DNA of 12,173 nt, from the NCBI GenBank assembly GCA_937908275.1, contig CALERA010000237.1, positions 1-12,173 on the forward strand, in the 5' to 3' direction. The DNA is from an uncultured Desulfarculaceae bacterium. GTDB lineage: Bacteria; Desulfobacterota; Desulfarculia; Desulfarculales; Desulfarculaceae. This document shows positions 1-5,850 of this stretch, in pieces. Numbering within the stretch: the first letter of the stretch is position 1; the number at the start of each line of letters is the position of its first letter. Both the position numbers and the translations under genes were made by a program. Below the pieces are notes generated by a model, which saw only the letters and a program-made list of their open reading frames with translations, was not told the origin of the DNA and did not search any database.

Positions 1-925
1 GCTCGTAGCCGATCATCTGGCAGATGCGCTGGTTGACGTAGATGATGACGCCCTCCTCGTTCTGGACCCCAAGGCCGTCGTTCATGGTTTCCACCAGGAG
101 GCGGTAGCGTTCCTCGCTCTCCCGAAGCGCCTCCTCCGCCCGCAGCCGCCCGCAGCTGTCCAGCAGCGAGGCCACGCTGCGCCGGGTGCCGGGGATCAGG
201 GCCACGGTCACCAGGCAGTCGCGCATCTGGCCGGCATGGTTCAGGACCTGGGCCTCGTAGGCCCGGGGCGGCGCGGAGGGGTCCACCCGGCGCAGGCGAT
301 GGTAGCCCAGCATGCGCTCGATGTCGTGCGGCGCGATGAAATCGGTCCAGGGGCGCTTGCCCTCCAGCTGATCCTTGGGCACTCCGGTGAGCTTGACGAA
401 CTCCCCGTTGGCCAGGACCACCGTGGTGTCGTCGTCCATGATGATCACCGCGTTGCCCGCGGTCTCGAAAATGGTGCGGTACTCCTGCTCGGACTCCATC
501 AGGGCCTGCTCGGCCCGGCGCTCCTGGGTGATGTCCATGAACAGGCAAAACAGGTGTTTGATGCCACCCCGGGCCGCCCGCACCTGGCTGGCCTTGACCA
601 GCACCCAGAGCTCGTGGCCAAAGGCGTGCCGGTAGCGGCAGCGCTGCTCCACCACCCGGGGGTTGGCCTGGGGGCTTCGCCAGAAGGCCTCGGCCGCCGG
701 GCGGTCGGCGGGGTGAATCAGTTCCGGCAGGTAGGTTCCGGCCAGGGCGGCCTGGGGGTGGCCCAGCATCTCGGCCAGATGACGGTTGACCCAAAGGAAG
801 CGGCCGTCGGGGTCCACCAGGGCCATCCCCAGGGCGGCCTGGTCGCAGGCCTGGGCCAGGTCCCTGGCCTCGGGTCCGGCCAGGCTGGCGGAGGCGCGTC
901 TGGTTCCAAGGCCGGGGGCGGTCAA
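1..925 (-). CDS. PAS-domain sensory protein (N-terminal 308 codons; runs off the left edge)
   Basis: Reading in from the left edge on the minus strand, the frame is open for 308 codons. It contains two PAS domains and the start of a third. PAS1 spans about residues 27-135 (LVDPDGRFLWVNRHLAEMLG) and ends in the usual DITQERRAEQAL linker. PAS2 spans about 150-265 (FETAGNAVIIMDDDTTVVLA). After a short coiled-coil linker (EEALRESEERYRLL), PAS3 begins and is cut by the edge. No kinase, GGDEF or other output domain is visible, so the output type is unknown; a histidine kinase or diguanylate cyclase would be usual. No signal peptide or membrane segment is seen, so it should be cytosolic. I chose the TTG start at 925-923 because AGGAGG lies 4 nt upstream and a plausible promoter ends just above it. 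The frame stays open further upstream, so the start is the least certain part. It is divergent from the aminotransferase gene. Confidence 0.85.
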   Translation of the reverse strand, partial: MTAPGLGTRRASASLAGPEARDLAQACDQAALGMALVDPDGRFLWVNRHLAEMLGHPQAALAGTYLPELIHPADRPAAEAFWRSPQANPRVVEQRCRYRHAFGHELWVLVKASQVRAARGGIKHLFCLFMDITQERRAEQALMESEQEYRTIFETAGNAVIIMDDDTTVVLANGEFVKLTGVPKDQLEGKRPWTDFIAPHDIERMLGYHRLRRVDPSAPPRAYEAQVLNHAGQMRDCLVTVALIPGTRRSVASLLDSCGRLRAEEALRESEERYRLLVETMNDGLGVQNEEGVIIYVNQRICQMIGYE

Positions 926-964
926 GGGGCCTCCTTCACGGCGAGTGGGATCAACGCCTGGCGG

Positions 965-994
965 ATTATTACTCGATAGCGCCCCGTTGCACAA
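965..994 (-). promoter_or_regulatory. Putative sigma-70-type promoter of the PAS gene
   Basis: On the minus strand TTGTGC (994-989) and TAATAAT (971-965) are separated by 17 nt. A start near 958 would give a leader of about 30 nt before the TTG codon at 925. The -35 box is only a partial match, so this is a candidate. It supports the TTG start because any start further upstream would lie outside the transcript. Confidence 0.4.
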
Positions 995-1083
995 GTCGGA
1001 CCGGAGCGGCGCGGGCATCCCCGGAGGTCAAGGAGCGGGGTGGGGCAAAATGCGCGCCAGAGGACATAATCGCGCCAAACGAC

Positions 1084-1112
1084 TTGACAGGGGAGCGCTC
1101 GACGTACAAATT
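1084..1112 (+). promoter_or_regulatory. Putative promoter of the aminotransferase-aldolase unit
   Basis: A perfect consensus -35 box TTGACA (1084-1089) is followed 17 nt later by the weak -10 CAAATT (1107-1112); TACAAA at 15-nt spacing is the alternative. The weak -10 lies in an inverted repeat listed separately, which is what an activated or repressed promoter could look like. The first gene starts about 75 nt downstream. Confidence 0.45.
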
Positions 1113-1125
1113 AGTACCCATTTGT
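1106..1125 (+). promoter_or_regulatory. Operator-like inverted repeat over the -10 region
   Basis: ACAAAT (1106-1111) and ATTTGT (1120-1125) are exact inverted half-sites 8 nt apart, in an AT-rich island inside otherwise GC-rich DNA. The repeat overlaps the expected -10 box and transcription start, a classic repressor-operator position. The binding protein is not identifiable from the window. Confidence 0.4.
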
Positions 1126-1170
1126 GAACCTCACGGCTTACCCTCGGCCCGGTGCCCGCGGGTCAGGTTC
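1126..1170 (+). promoter_or_regulatory. Structured 5' leader
   Basis: GAACCT (1126-1131) can pair with AGGTTC (1165-1170). Inside this, ACCC near 1140 can pair with GGGT (1160-1163). The fold sits in the untranslated leader, ending about 25 nt before the start codon. I do not recognise it as a known riboswitch class; it may be simple leader structure. Confidence 0.25.
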
Positions 1171-1194
1171 CCCTGTTGCGCCAAGGAGCTAGAA

Positions 1195-2301
1195 ATGAAG
1201 GAGTTGACGCCTCCCGTTCGCCTTTTGATGGGCCCCGGCCCCAGCAACGTCTCCTATCGCGTGCTGCGCGCCATGTCCACCCCCATCATCGGCCACCTGG
1301 ACCCCGAGTTCATCCGGCTCATGGACGATGTCTGCCAGATGCTGCGCGACACCTTCATGACCAAGAACCGCCTGACCTTCCCGGTCTCCGGCACCGGCAG
1401 CGCCGGCCTGGAGGCGGCCATGGTCAACCTGCTGGAGCCGGGCGACAAGGCCATCATCTGCGTGCATGGCGTCTTCGGACAGCGCCTGACCGAGGTCGCC
1501 CGCCGCTACGGGGCCGAGGTGATCAACGTGGAGGCCACCTGGGGCCAGCCCATCGATGTCAACCAGCTCATCGACACCCTGAAGGCCAACCCCGACGCCA
1601 AGCTCTGCGCCATCGTCCACGCCGAGACCTCCACCGGCGTGCGCCAGCCCCTGGAGGAGCTGGGCGCCTACCTGCGCGACAAGAGCACCCTGTTCGTGGT
1701 GGACGCGGTGACCAGCCTGGGCGGCATCCCGGTCAAGGTGGACGAGTGGGGCATCGACTGCTGCTACAGCGGCACCCAGAAATGCCTCAGCGTGCCCCCG
1801 GGCCTGTCGCCCATCACCTTCAGCGACAAGGCCCTGGCCGCCATCTCCGCGCGCAAGACCAAGGTCCAGAACTGGTACCTGGACGTGACCCTGCTGCAGA
1901 AATACTGGGGCAACAGCGAGCGGGTGTATCACCACACCGCGCCCATCACCATGATCTACGGCATCTACGAGGGCCTGCGCATCATCGCCGAGGAGGGCCT
2001 GGAGAACCGCTGGGCCCGGCACCAGCGGGTCAGCGACATCCTCTGCCAGGGCCTGAGCGAGCTGGGCTTCACCTTCTTCGCCCAGGAGGGCTATCGCCTG
2101 CCCGAGCTGATCGCGGTCTTCCCGCCGGTGGCCGACCAGGTGGAGCCCCTGCGCAAGCGCCTCCTGAACGAGTACAACATCGAGGTGGGCGCCGGCCTGG
2201 GCCCGGTGGCCGGCAAGATCTGGCGCATCGGCCTGATGGGCGAGACCTGCGAACCCCGCAGCGTTTCCCGCCTGCTGGACGCCCTGCGCCGCCTGCTCTA
2301 A
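1195..2301 (+). CDS. AGXT-type alanine(serine)-glyoxylate aminotransferase, class V PLP enzyme
   Basis: This 368-residue, fold-type I, class V aminotransferase is expected to move an amino group from alanine or serine to glyoxylate, giving glycine, in the cytosol. Features visible in order are MGPGPSNV (12-19), the PLP phosphate loop SGTGSAGLEAA (66-76), the ETSTGV stretch (144-149), the PLP-contacting Asp170 in FVVDAVTSLGG, and the Schiff-base Lys196 in SGTQKCLSVPPG. The C-terminal half holds YHHTAPITMIYG and GLENRWARH, then GAGLGPVAGKIWRIGLMG; compared from memory, these resemble human peroxisomal AGT more than phosphoserine aminotransferases. Length is normal for the family. The ATG at 1195 is chosen because AAGGAG lies about 7 nt upstream; the open frame before it reads through the leader. 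It is followed 94 nt later by a HOGA-type aldolase gene, which supports a glyoxylate role. Alternatives are serine-glyoxylate or serine-pyruvate specificity. Confidence 0.9.
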   Translation: MKELTPPVRLLMGPGPSNVSYRVLRAMSTPIIGHLDPEFIRLMDDVCQMLRDTFMTKNRLTFPVSGTGSAGLEAAMVNLLEPGDKAIICVHGVFGQRLTEVARRYGAEVINVEATWGQPIDVNQLIDTLKANPDAKLCAIVHAETSTGVRQPLEELGAYLRDKSTLFVVDAVTSLGGIPVKVDEWGIDCCYSGTQKCLSVPPGLSPITFSDKALAAISARKTKVQNWYLDVTLLQKYWGNSERVYHHTAPITMIYGIYEGLRIIAEEGLENRWARHQRVSDILCQGLSELGFTFFAQEGYRLPELIAVFPPVADQVEPLRKRLLNEYNIEVGAGLGPVAGKIWRIGLMGETCEPRSVSRLLDALRRLL

Positions 2302-2309
2302 AACCGGGC

Positions 2310-2337
2310 CGCGCGAGGTCGGCAGCGGCCTCGCGCG
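2310..2337 (+). other. Intercistronic hairpin between aminotransferase and aldolase genes
   Basis: CGCGCGAGG (2310-2318) is exactly complementary to CCTCGCGCG (2329-2337), with a 10-nt loop. No U-run follows, so it is unlikely to terminate fully. It could stabilise the upstream message or tune expression between the two genes. Confidence 0.4.
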
Positions 2338-2395
2338 CGCCAGGTCCGGCGATACCCGCAACGGGGCGGCCCAGGCCGCCGGGGAGGTCGACAAC

Positions 2396-3292
2396 ATGGG
2401 TGTGAAGCTTCAGGGCGTAGTGCCCCCGGTGGCCACTTCCTTCGGCCCGGACGAGGCGTTGGACCTGAACGCCCTCCAGGCCAACCTCCGGGCCTGGAAC
2501 GCCACCAGCCTGGGCGGTTACCTGGTGCTGGGCAGCAACGGCGAGAGCGGCTATCTCAGCGAGAAAGAGCGCGAGGAGGTCATCGCCGCCGCGCACGAGG
2601 CCAGGACGCCGGAAAAGACCCTGATGATCGGCACCGGCCTGGAGTCCACCCGCCACACCATCGCCTTCACCCGGCGGGCGGCCGAGCTGGGCGCGGACTG
2701 CGCCCTGGTGGTCAGCCCCTGCTACTACAAGGGCCAGATGACCCCGGCCGCCCTGGAGGTCCACTACCAGAAGGTGGCCGAGGCGGCCACCATCCCGGTC
2801 CTGGTCTACAACGTGCCCCAGTTCACCGGCGTCAACCTGCCGGCCGACCTGGTGGCCCGCCTGAGCCGGCACCCCAACATCGTCGGCTGCAAGGACAGCT
2901 CGGGCAACCTCACCCAGTTGGGCGACATCATCCGCCTGAGCCAGCCGGGCTTCGCGGTCTTCGTGGGCAGCGCCACGGTCTTCTACGCCGCCCTGTGCAT
3001 CGGCGCGGTCGGCGGCATCCTGGCGGTGGCCAATGTCCTGCCCCGGCTCTGCGTGGCGGTGCAGGAGGCCCAGGCGGCCGGCGACCACGCCCAGGCCCTG
3101 GAGTTGCAGCGCCGCCTGACGCCCCTGGCCCAGATGGTCACCACCGGCCAGGGCATCGGCGGACTCAAGCGGGCCATGGACCTGGTGGGCTACGCCGGCG
3201 GCCCGGCCCGCTCCCCCCTGCCCATGCCCGCCAGCGACGAGCCCCTGCAAAAAGAGCTGGCCTTGCTCAAGGAGTTCTGGCCCAACGCCTAG
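2396..3292 (+). CDS. DHDPS-family aldolase, probable 4-hydroxy-2-oxoglutarate aldolase (HOGA1-like)
   Basis: This 298-residue class I aldolase is a TIM barrel of the DapA/N-acetylneuraminate lyase family. The catalytic Lys166 lies in IVGCKDSSG and the proton-relay Tyr138 in VLVYNVP, 28 residues apart as in the family. Three features point to HOGA rather than DapA. The substrate loop reads GSNGE (46-50) instead of GTTGE, Ser168 follows the lysine (KDSSG rather than KEATG), and VVSPCYYKGQM plus the tail GLKRAMDLVGYAGGPARSPL match human HOGA1 closely from memory. Expected reaction: 4-hydroxy-2-oxoglutarate to pyruvate plus glyoxylate, also usable in reverse. GGGGAGG sits 8 nt before the ATG. It shares a transcript with the glyoxylate aminotransferase upstream and ends just before a strong terminator. 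Another DapA-like lyase specificity remains possible. Confidence 0.85.
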   Translation: MGVKLQGVVPPVATSFGPDEALDLNALQANLRAWNATSLGGYLVLGSNGESGYLSEKEREEVIAAAHEARTPEKTLMIGTGLESTRHTIAFTRRAAELGADCALVVSPCYYKGQMTPAALEVHYQKVAEAATIPVLVYNVPQFTGVNLPADLVARLSRHPNIVGCKDSSGNLTQLGDIIRLSQPGFAVFVGSATVFYAALCIGAVGGILAVANVLPRLCVAVQEAQAAGDHAQALELQRRLTPLAQMVTTGQGIGGLKRAMDLVGYAGGPARSPLPMPASDEPLQKELALLKEFWPNA

Positions 3293-3313
3293 CGTTCCAC
3301 GCCATGGCAATAA

Positions 3314-3343
3314 AAACGCCCCGGCCGCGCGGCCGGGGCGTTT
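3314..3343. terminator. Bidirectional intrinsic terminator (30-bp perfect palindrome)
   Basis: The 30 bases are a perfect palindrome forming a 13-bp GC stem with a GCGC loop. Reading plus, TTTCATTTTC follows the stem; reading minus, TTTTTA follows. It lies between the convergent aldolase and cheX-like genes, 21 nt from each stop, and can end both transcripts. Confidence 0.9.
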
Positions 3344-3363
3344 CATTTTCTTCAGGTTGAAGG

Positions 3364-3837
3364 CTATTGGATCAGCGGACCGAGGCCGGTCACCACCGGC
3401 CGCTCGTCCACGGCGAAGCCCATCAACTCCTTGGCCTGGGCCAGGCGTTCCTTGAGCAGCCCCTTGTCGCAGACCCGGGCCTGGGGCAGGCCCATGTGCC
3501 ACAGCCCCTGGCTGTCCACGTTGGTCAACAGCCCGCCGCCGATCATGTTCAGCAGCTCGCGGTAGGCGTCGAGCATCTGCTCCGGCTCCACCTCGTGGCT
3601 GTCCAGGGCCAGCAGGTTGGCCGCCAGCTCCCGGGCCACCTCCGGCGGCGACCAGAGCCAAAGGCTGATCTTGAAACGCTCCCGGGTGATCTCCACCCAG
3701 CCCTCGCACCAGCCGGCCGCCTTCAGGCCGCCGGCTTGGTTCAGCACCTCGGGGTCCCACTCCGGGACCAGGAAATACATCGTGGAGAAGGCGTCAGAAA
3801 TCGAGGCCTTCAGGGCCCTGCTCCAACTGGTCTCCAT
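3364..3837 (-). CDS. cheX: CheX-like CheY-P phosphatase
   Basis: This is a 157-residue soluble protein. It carries one copy of the CheC/CheX/FliY phosphatase signature D-x3-E-x2-N-x~20-P: Asp90, Glu94, Asn97, Pro118, in LDAYRELLNMIGGGLLTN. In that family Glu and Asn position the water that hydrolyses CheY aspartyl phosphate. A single motif and about 155 residues fit CheX; CheC has two motifs. Here the Asn-Pro spacing is 20 residues, one short of the usual 21-22. The ATG is preceded by GGGAGA. The gene starts inside the 3' end of the CheY-like gene (44-nt overlap in another frame), so the two are probably translationally coupled, and the neighbouring receiver is the likely substrate. Overall similarity is weak outside the motif, so the family call rests mainly on motif, size and context. 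Confidence 0.72.
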   Translation of the reverse strand: METSWSRALKASISDAFSTMYFLVPEWDPEVLNQAGGLKAAGWCEGWVEITRERFKISLWLWSPPEVARELAANLLALDSHEVEPEQMLDAYRELLNMIGGGLLTNVDSQGLWHMGLPQARVCDKGLLKERLAQAKELMGFAVDERPVVTGLGPLIQ

Positions 3838-4213
3838 CAGGCTCTCCCACCAGTAAGGTCAGTATCTTGCGCAGCCCCTCGGGGTGGAAAGGCTTGGAGA
3901 CGTACCCCCGGGCGCCCAATCCCAGGGCCTCCTTGAGCCGGTCCTTGCGGCCCTCGGTGGTCACCAGGATGAAACAGGCGGGCACCCGGCCTTCCTTGTG
4001 CAGGCGGCGCAAAAGCTCCAGGCCGTCCATGTTGGGCATGTGCAGGTCGCTCAAGACCACGTCCACTTCCTGTTGGCGCAGGATCTCCAGCGCCTGGGCC
4101 CCATCCGGGGCCTCCAGACAGGTTTGGACCGCGTATCCGGCAGCGGCCAGAGTCTTTTTCACGACCGCCCGCATGGAGCTGGAGTCGTCGACTATCAGCA
4201 CGCGTAAGGGCAT
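3794..4213 (-). CDS. CheY-like single-domain response regulator
   Basis: The product is 139 residues, essentially one receiver domain plus a 15-residue acidic tail (GEPDGDQLEQGPEGLDF). Receiver landmarks are all present: the acidic pocket Asp9/Asp10 (VLIVDDSSSMR), phospho-acceptor Asp56 (VVLSDLHMPNMDG), Thr85/Thr86 (ILVTTEG), and Lys107 (SKPF). There is no output domain, so it should act by protein contact, either at the flagellar switch or as a phosphate sink. AAGGA precedes the ATG. It begins 24 nt after the HDOD gene and overlaps the cheX-like gene by 44 nt, so it is part of the cheD-HDOD-cheY-cheX unit. No partner kinase is encoded nearby. Confidence 0.92.
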   Translation of the reverse strand: MPLRVLIVDDSSSMRAVVKKTLAAAGYAVQTCLEAPDGAQALEILRQQEVDVVLSDLHMPNMDGLELLRRLHKEGRVPACFILVTTEGRKDRLKEALGLGARGYVSKPFHPEGLRKILTLLVGEPDGDQLEQGPEGLDF

Positions 4214-4237
4214 GGTCCTTGCTCCAACCCCCGGCCC

Positions 4238-5089
4238 TCAACCGGCCAGGGCCAACAAATCGGCGGCCTGGTCCAGGATGTCCTTCAACTCCAGGAGCAG
4301 CAGGTCCAGCTCCCGGGGCTTCAACCCCACCTCGGCCAGCAACTCGGCGGAGAAGGTGCTGGCCAGACCCTCGGCTCCCCCGCCCACCCCCAGGGTGACG
4401 CACATCAGGTTGGCCAGGCAGACCAGATGGCAGAGGCGGCGGTGTTTCTGGCTGCGCTCCGGGTTGTGGTGGAAGGCGATGGCCGCGGCGATGTCCTCGG
4501 GGAAATTCCATTTGCGCGCCACCGCCGCCCCCAGCGCCGCGTGGTCCACCCCCAGCACCGCGCGCTCGGCCTGCCAGAAGCTCTGGCCCTCGGCCACCAG
4601 GGCCTCGATGCGCGCGAAGTCCTGGGCCACGTGCTCGCTCAGGATCAGCTTGCCCACGTCGTGCATCAGGGCCGCGGTGAACAGGGCCGGTATCTCGGCA
4701 AAGTTCAGGCGCTCGCCCAGGCGCTGCGCCAACAGCGCGGTGGCCATGGCGTGACGCCAGAGATCGCCCCGGGCCAGGCGATAGCCCTGCTGGCTCTGGC
4801 GCAGGGCGCCCAGCATCTGGCCGCTGAGCACGATCTCCATCAGGCGCTGGCTGCCCAGGATCACCAGGGCCTGCTGCAGCGAGGAAATCTTGGTCCGCAG
4901 GCCGTAATAGGGCGAGTTGCACATCTCGATGACGTGGGCGGTGATGCCGGGGTCCATCCGCACCACGCCCATCAGGCGCTCCAGGGAGAAATTGGGGTCC
5001 TGCAGCTGCGCGAGGATTTGCTGCACCACCGCCGGCAGGGGCGGCAGGCGATCCACATTGGCCAGTATCTCCTTGACCCGGTCGCTCAC
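4238..5089 (-). CDS. HDOD-domain signalling protein
   Basis: This 283-residue protein is built almost entirely of an HDOD domain. It has the typical entry LPPLPAVVQQIL (15-26), the MDPGITAHVIEMCNSPYYG helix region (45-63) and LWRHAMATALLAQRL (110-124). The HD-type residues are retained in LMHDVGKLIL (His143/Asp144), GVDHAALG and FHHNPE, so metal binding is possible. HDOD proteins are non-enzymatic or poorly characterised relatives of HD-GYP phosphodiesterases; the GYP motif is absent. The start is GTG at 5089-5087 with GAGG 5 nt upstream. It overlaps the cheD stop by 4 nt (GTGA), so the two are translationally coupled. Position between cheD and a CheY-like gene suggests a scaffold or regulator in motility signalling. 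Confidence 0.92.
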   Translation of the reverse strand: MSDRVKEILANVDRLPPLPAVVQQILAQLQDPNFSLERLMGVVRMDPGITAHVIEMCNSPYYGLRTKISSLQQALVILGSQRLMEIVLSGQMLGALRQSQQGYRLARGDLWRHAMATALLAQRLGERLNFAEIPALFTAALMHDVGKLILSEHVAQDFARIEALVAEGQSFWQAERAVLGVDHAALGAAVARKWNFPEDIAAAIAFHHNPERSQKHRRLCHLVCLANLMCVTLGVGGGAEGLASTFSAELLAEVGLKPRELDLLLLELKDILDQAADLLALAG

Positions 5090-5574
5090 AGGTACCTCGT
5101 TTCCCCGCTGTTCACCTTGAGCCAGATGCGACCCGTGCTGACCTCCAGCCCCACCGTGCGGTTGACCTGGCCGCCCACGTCCTCCACGTCGATGAGCACG
5201 TTGTTGCGCCAGAAGATCTTGCGCACCGCGGCGTAGTTGCGCTGACCGATGTTAAAGCGTCCCGATTGGTCCAGAAGTTGGCTTCCGCCCACCACCACCA
5301 CCCGCATGCGGCCCTTTTTGGCCCCCAGATTGTAGGCCGACTTGAAAAGCAGGGGCAAGCCGGTGTCGGCGAAAACCGCCGGCTGCTGCTTGGCCCGTTC
5401 GAGATTGAGACTGGATTCGGGCAGCATCAGGTGCAACAGGCCGCCCACGCCGACGGCGGGATCGTGGACCAGCACCCCGATGCAGGAGCCCAGGGAATGG
5501 GTCACGATCTCATAACCCTTTTGGTTGGAGACCGCCAGGTCCCCCACTCCCACGGTTATGCGCGGTCCCGACAA
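5086..5574 (-). CDS. cheD: Chemoreceptor glutamine deamidase CheD
   Basis: CheD converts specific glutamines of methyl-accepting chemoreceptors to glutamate and can stimulate CheX/CheC-type phosphatases. Counting from the TTG at 5574, the product is 162 residues and the catalytic triad is visible as Thr25, Cys31 and His48 in THSLGSCIG and GLLHLMLP. The spacings (6 and 17 residues) equal those of Thermotoga CheD Thr21/Cys27/His44. Other hallmarks are FADTGLPLLF, KIFWRNN and the closing VGGQVNRTVGLEVSTGRIWLK as two successive stretches. I prefer TTG 5574 because GGGAGG lies close upstream and the length is normal. A GTG at 5607 in the same frame would add 11 residues but has no ribosome-binding site. 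It is the first gene of the chemotaxis unit and overlaps the HDOD gene by 4 nt. Confidence 0.93.
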   Translation of the reverse strand: MSGPRITVGVGDLAVSNQKGYEIVTHSLGSCIGVLVHDPAVGVGGLLHLMLPESSLNLERAKQQPAVFADTGLPLLFKSAYNLGAKKGRMRVVVVGGSQLLDQSGRFNIGQRNYAAVRKIFWRNNVLIDVEDVGGQVNRTVGLEVSTGRIWLKVNSGETRYL

Positions 5575-5610
5575 GCGTCCCTCCCGGGCCAGCAACCCAG
5601 AGGCCACAGA

Positions 5611-5620
5611 TGATTAATCA
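5611..5620 (-). promoter_or_regulatory. AT-rich perfect palindrome in the cheD leader
   Basis: TGATTAATCA is a perfect 10-bp palindrome in a GC-rich spacer, about 37 nt upstream of the preferred cheD start and downstream of its predicted promoter. It could be a binding site for a dimeric regulator, but a chance palindrome is possible. Confidence 0.3.
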
Positions 5621-5657
5621 GTGATACCGGCCGGCTAGGCTTTGAACCAGGCCCGCC

Positions 5658-5674
5658 GCGGCCCAACGGGCCGC
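5658..5674 (-). other. Stable hairpin in the cheD 5' leader
   Basis: GCGGCCC (5658-5664) pairs perfectly with GGGCCGC (5668-5674) around a 3-nt loop. It lies inside the predicted 145-nt leader of cheD and has no U-run on the minus strand, so it is leader structure rather than a terminator. Confidence 0.35.
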
Positions 5675-5726
5675 CTTGACAGCAGGGTCGACGAGGGGCG
5701 CGTCCTTGGGGCTTCAGGTGCCTACA

Positions 5727-5755
5727 ATGATAGGTCATCCGGCGGTCATCGTCAA
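5727..5755 (-). promoter_or_regulatory. Putative sigma-70-type promoter of the cheD unit
   Basis: On the minus strand TTGACG (5755-5750) and TATCAT (5732-5727) lie 17 nt apart, each 5 of 6 to consensus. The predicted start near 5720 leaves a leader of about 145 nt before cheD. The -35 box overlaps the T-run of the candidate terminator of the upstream regulator gene. Confidence 0.55.
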
Positions 5756-5787
5756 AAAGAAACCAGCCTGGCCGAGTGTTTGGCCAG
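5754..5787 (-). terminator. Candidate intrinsic terminator after the ModE-like gene
   Basis: Reading minus, CTGGCC (5787-5782) pairs with GGCCAG (5773-5768); five bases later comes TTTCTTTTT. The stem is short (6 bp) and the U-run is offset, so strength is uncertain. It sits about 65 nt after the ModE-like stop codon and just before the cheD promoter. Confidence 0.4.
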
Positions 5788-5850
5788 CAAGGCGGCCAGA
5801 AACAGCCCCACTGCTGGGGTCCCGGCGCGGGATGGGCCGTTCCCTCCCGC

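Noticed and set aside
1126..1194. Glycine or other known riboswitch upstream of the aminotransferase gene
   Set aside because: The leader folds, but I find none of the conserved core sequences of the glycine or other riboswitch classes I know.
2069..3760. 563-codon minus-strand open frame over the aldolase gene
   Set aside because: It lies opposite two recognised genes and is Gly/Ala/Arg/Gln-rich with no domain; it also crosses the 30-bp terminator.
4238..5089. HD-GYP cyclic-di-GMP phosphodiesterase
   Set aside because: The HD residues are present but there is no GYP motif, and the N-terminal pattern is typical HDOD.
5676..5728. Plus-strand TTGACA (5676-5681) and TACAAT (5723-5728) as a promoter
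   Set aside because: The boxes are 41 nt apart, far from the 16-18 nt needed, and no plus-strand gene follows.
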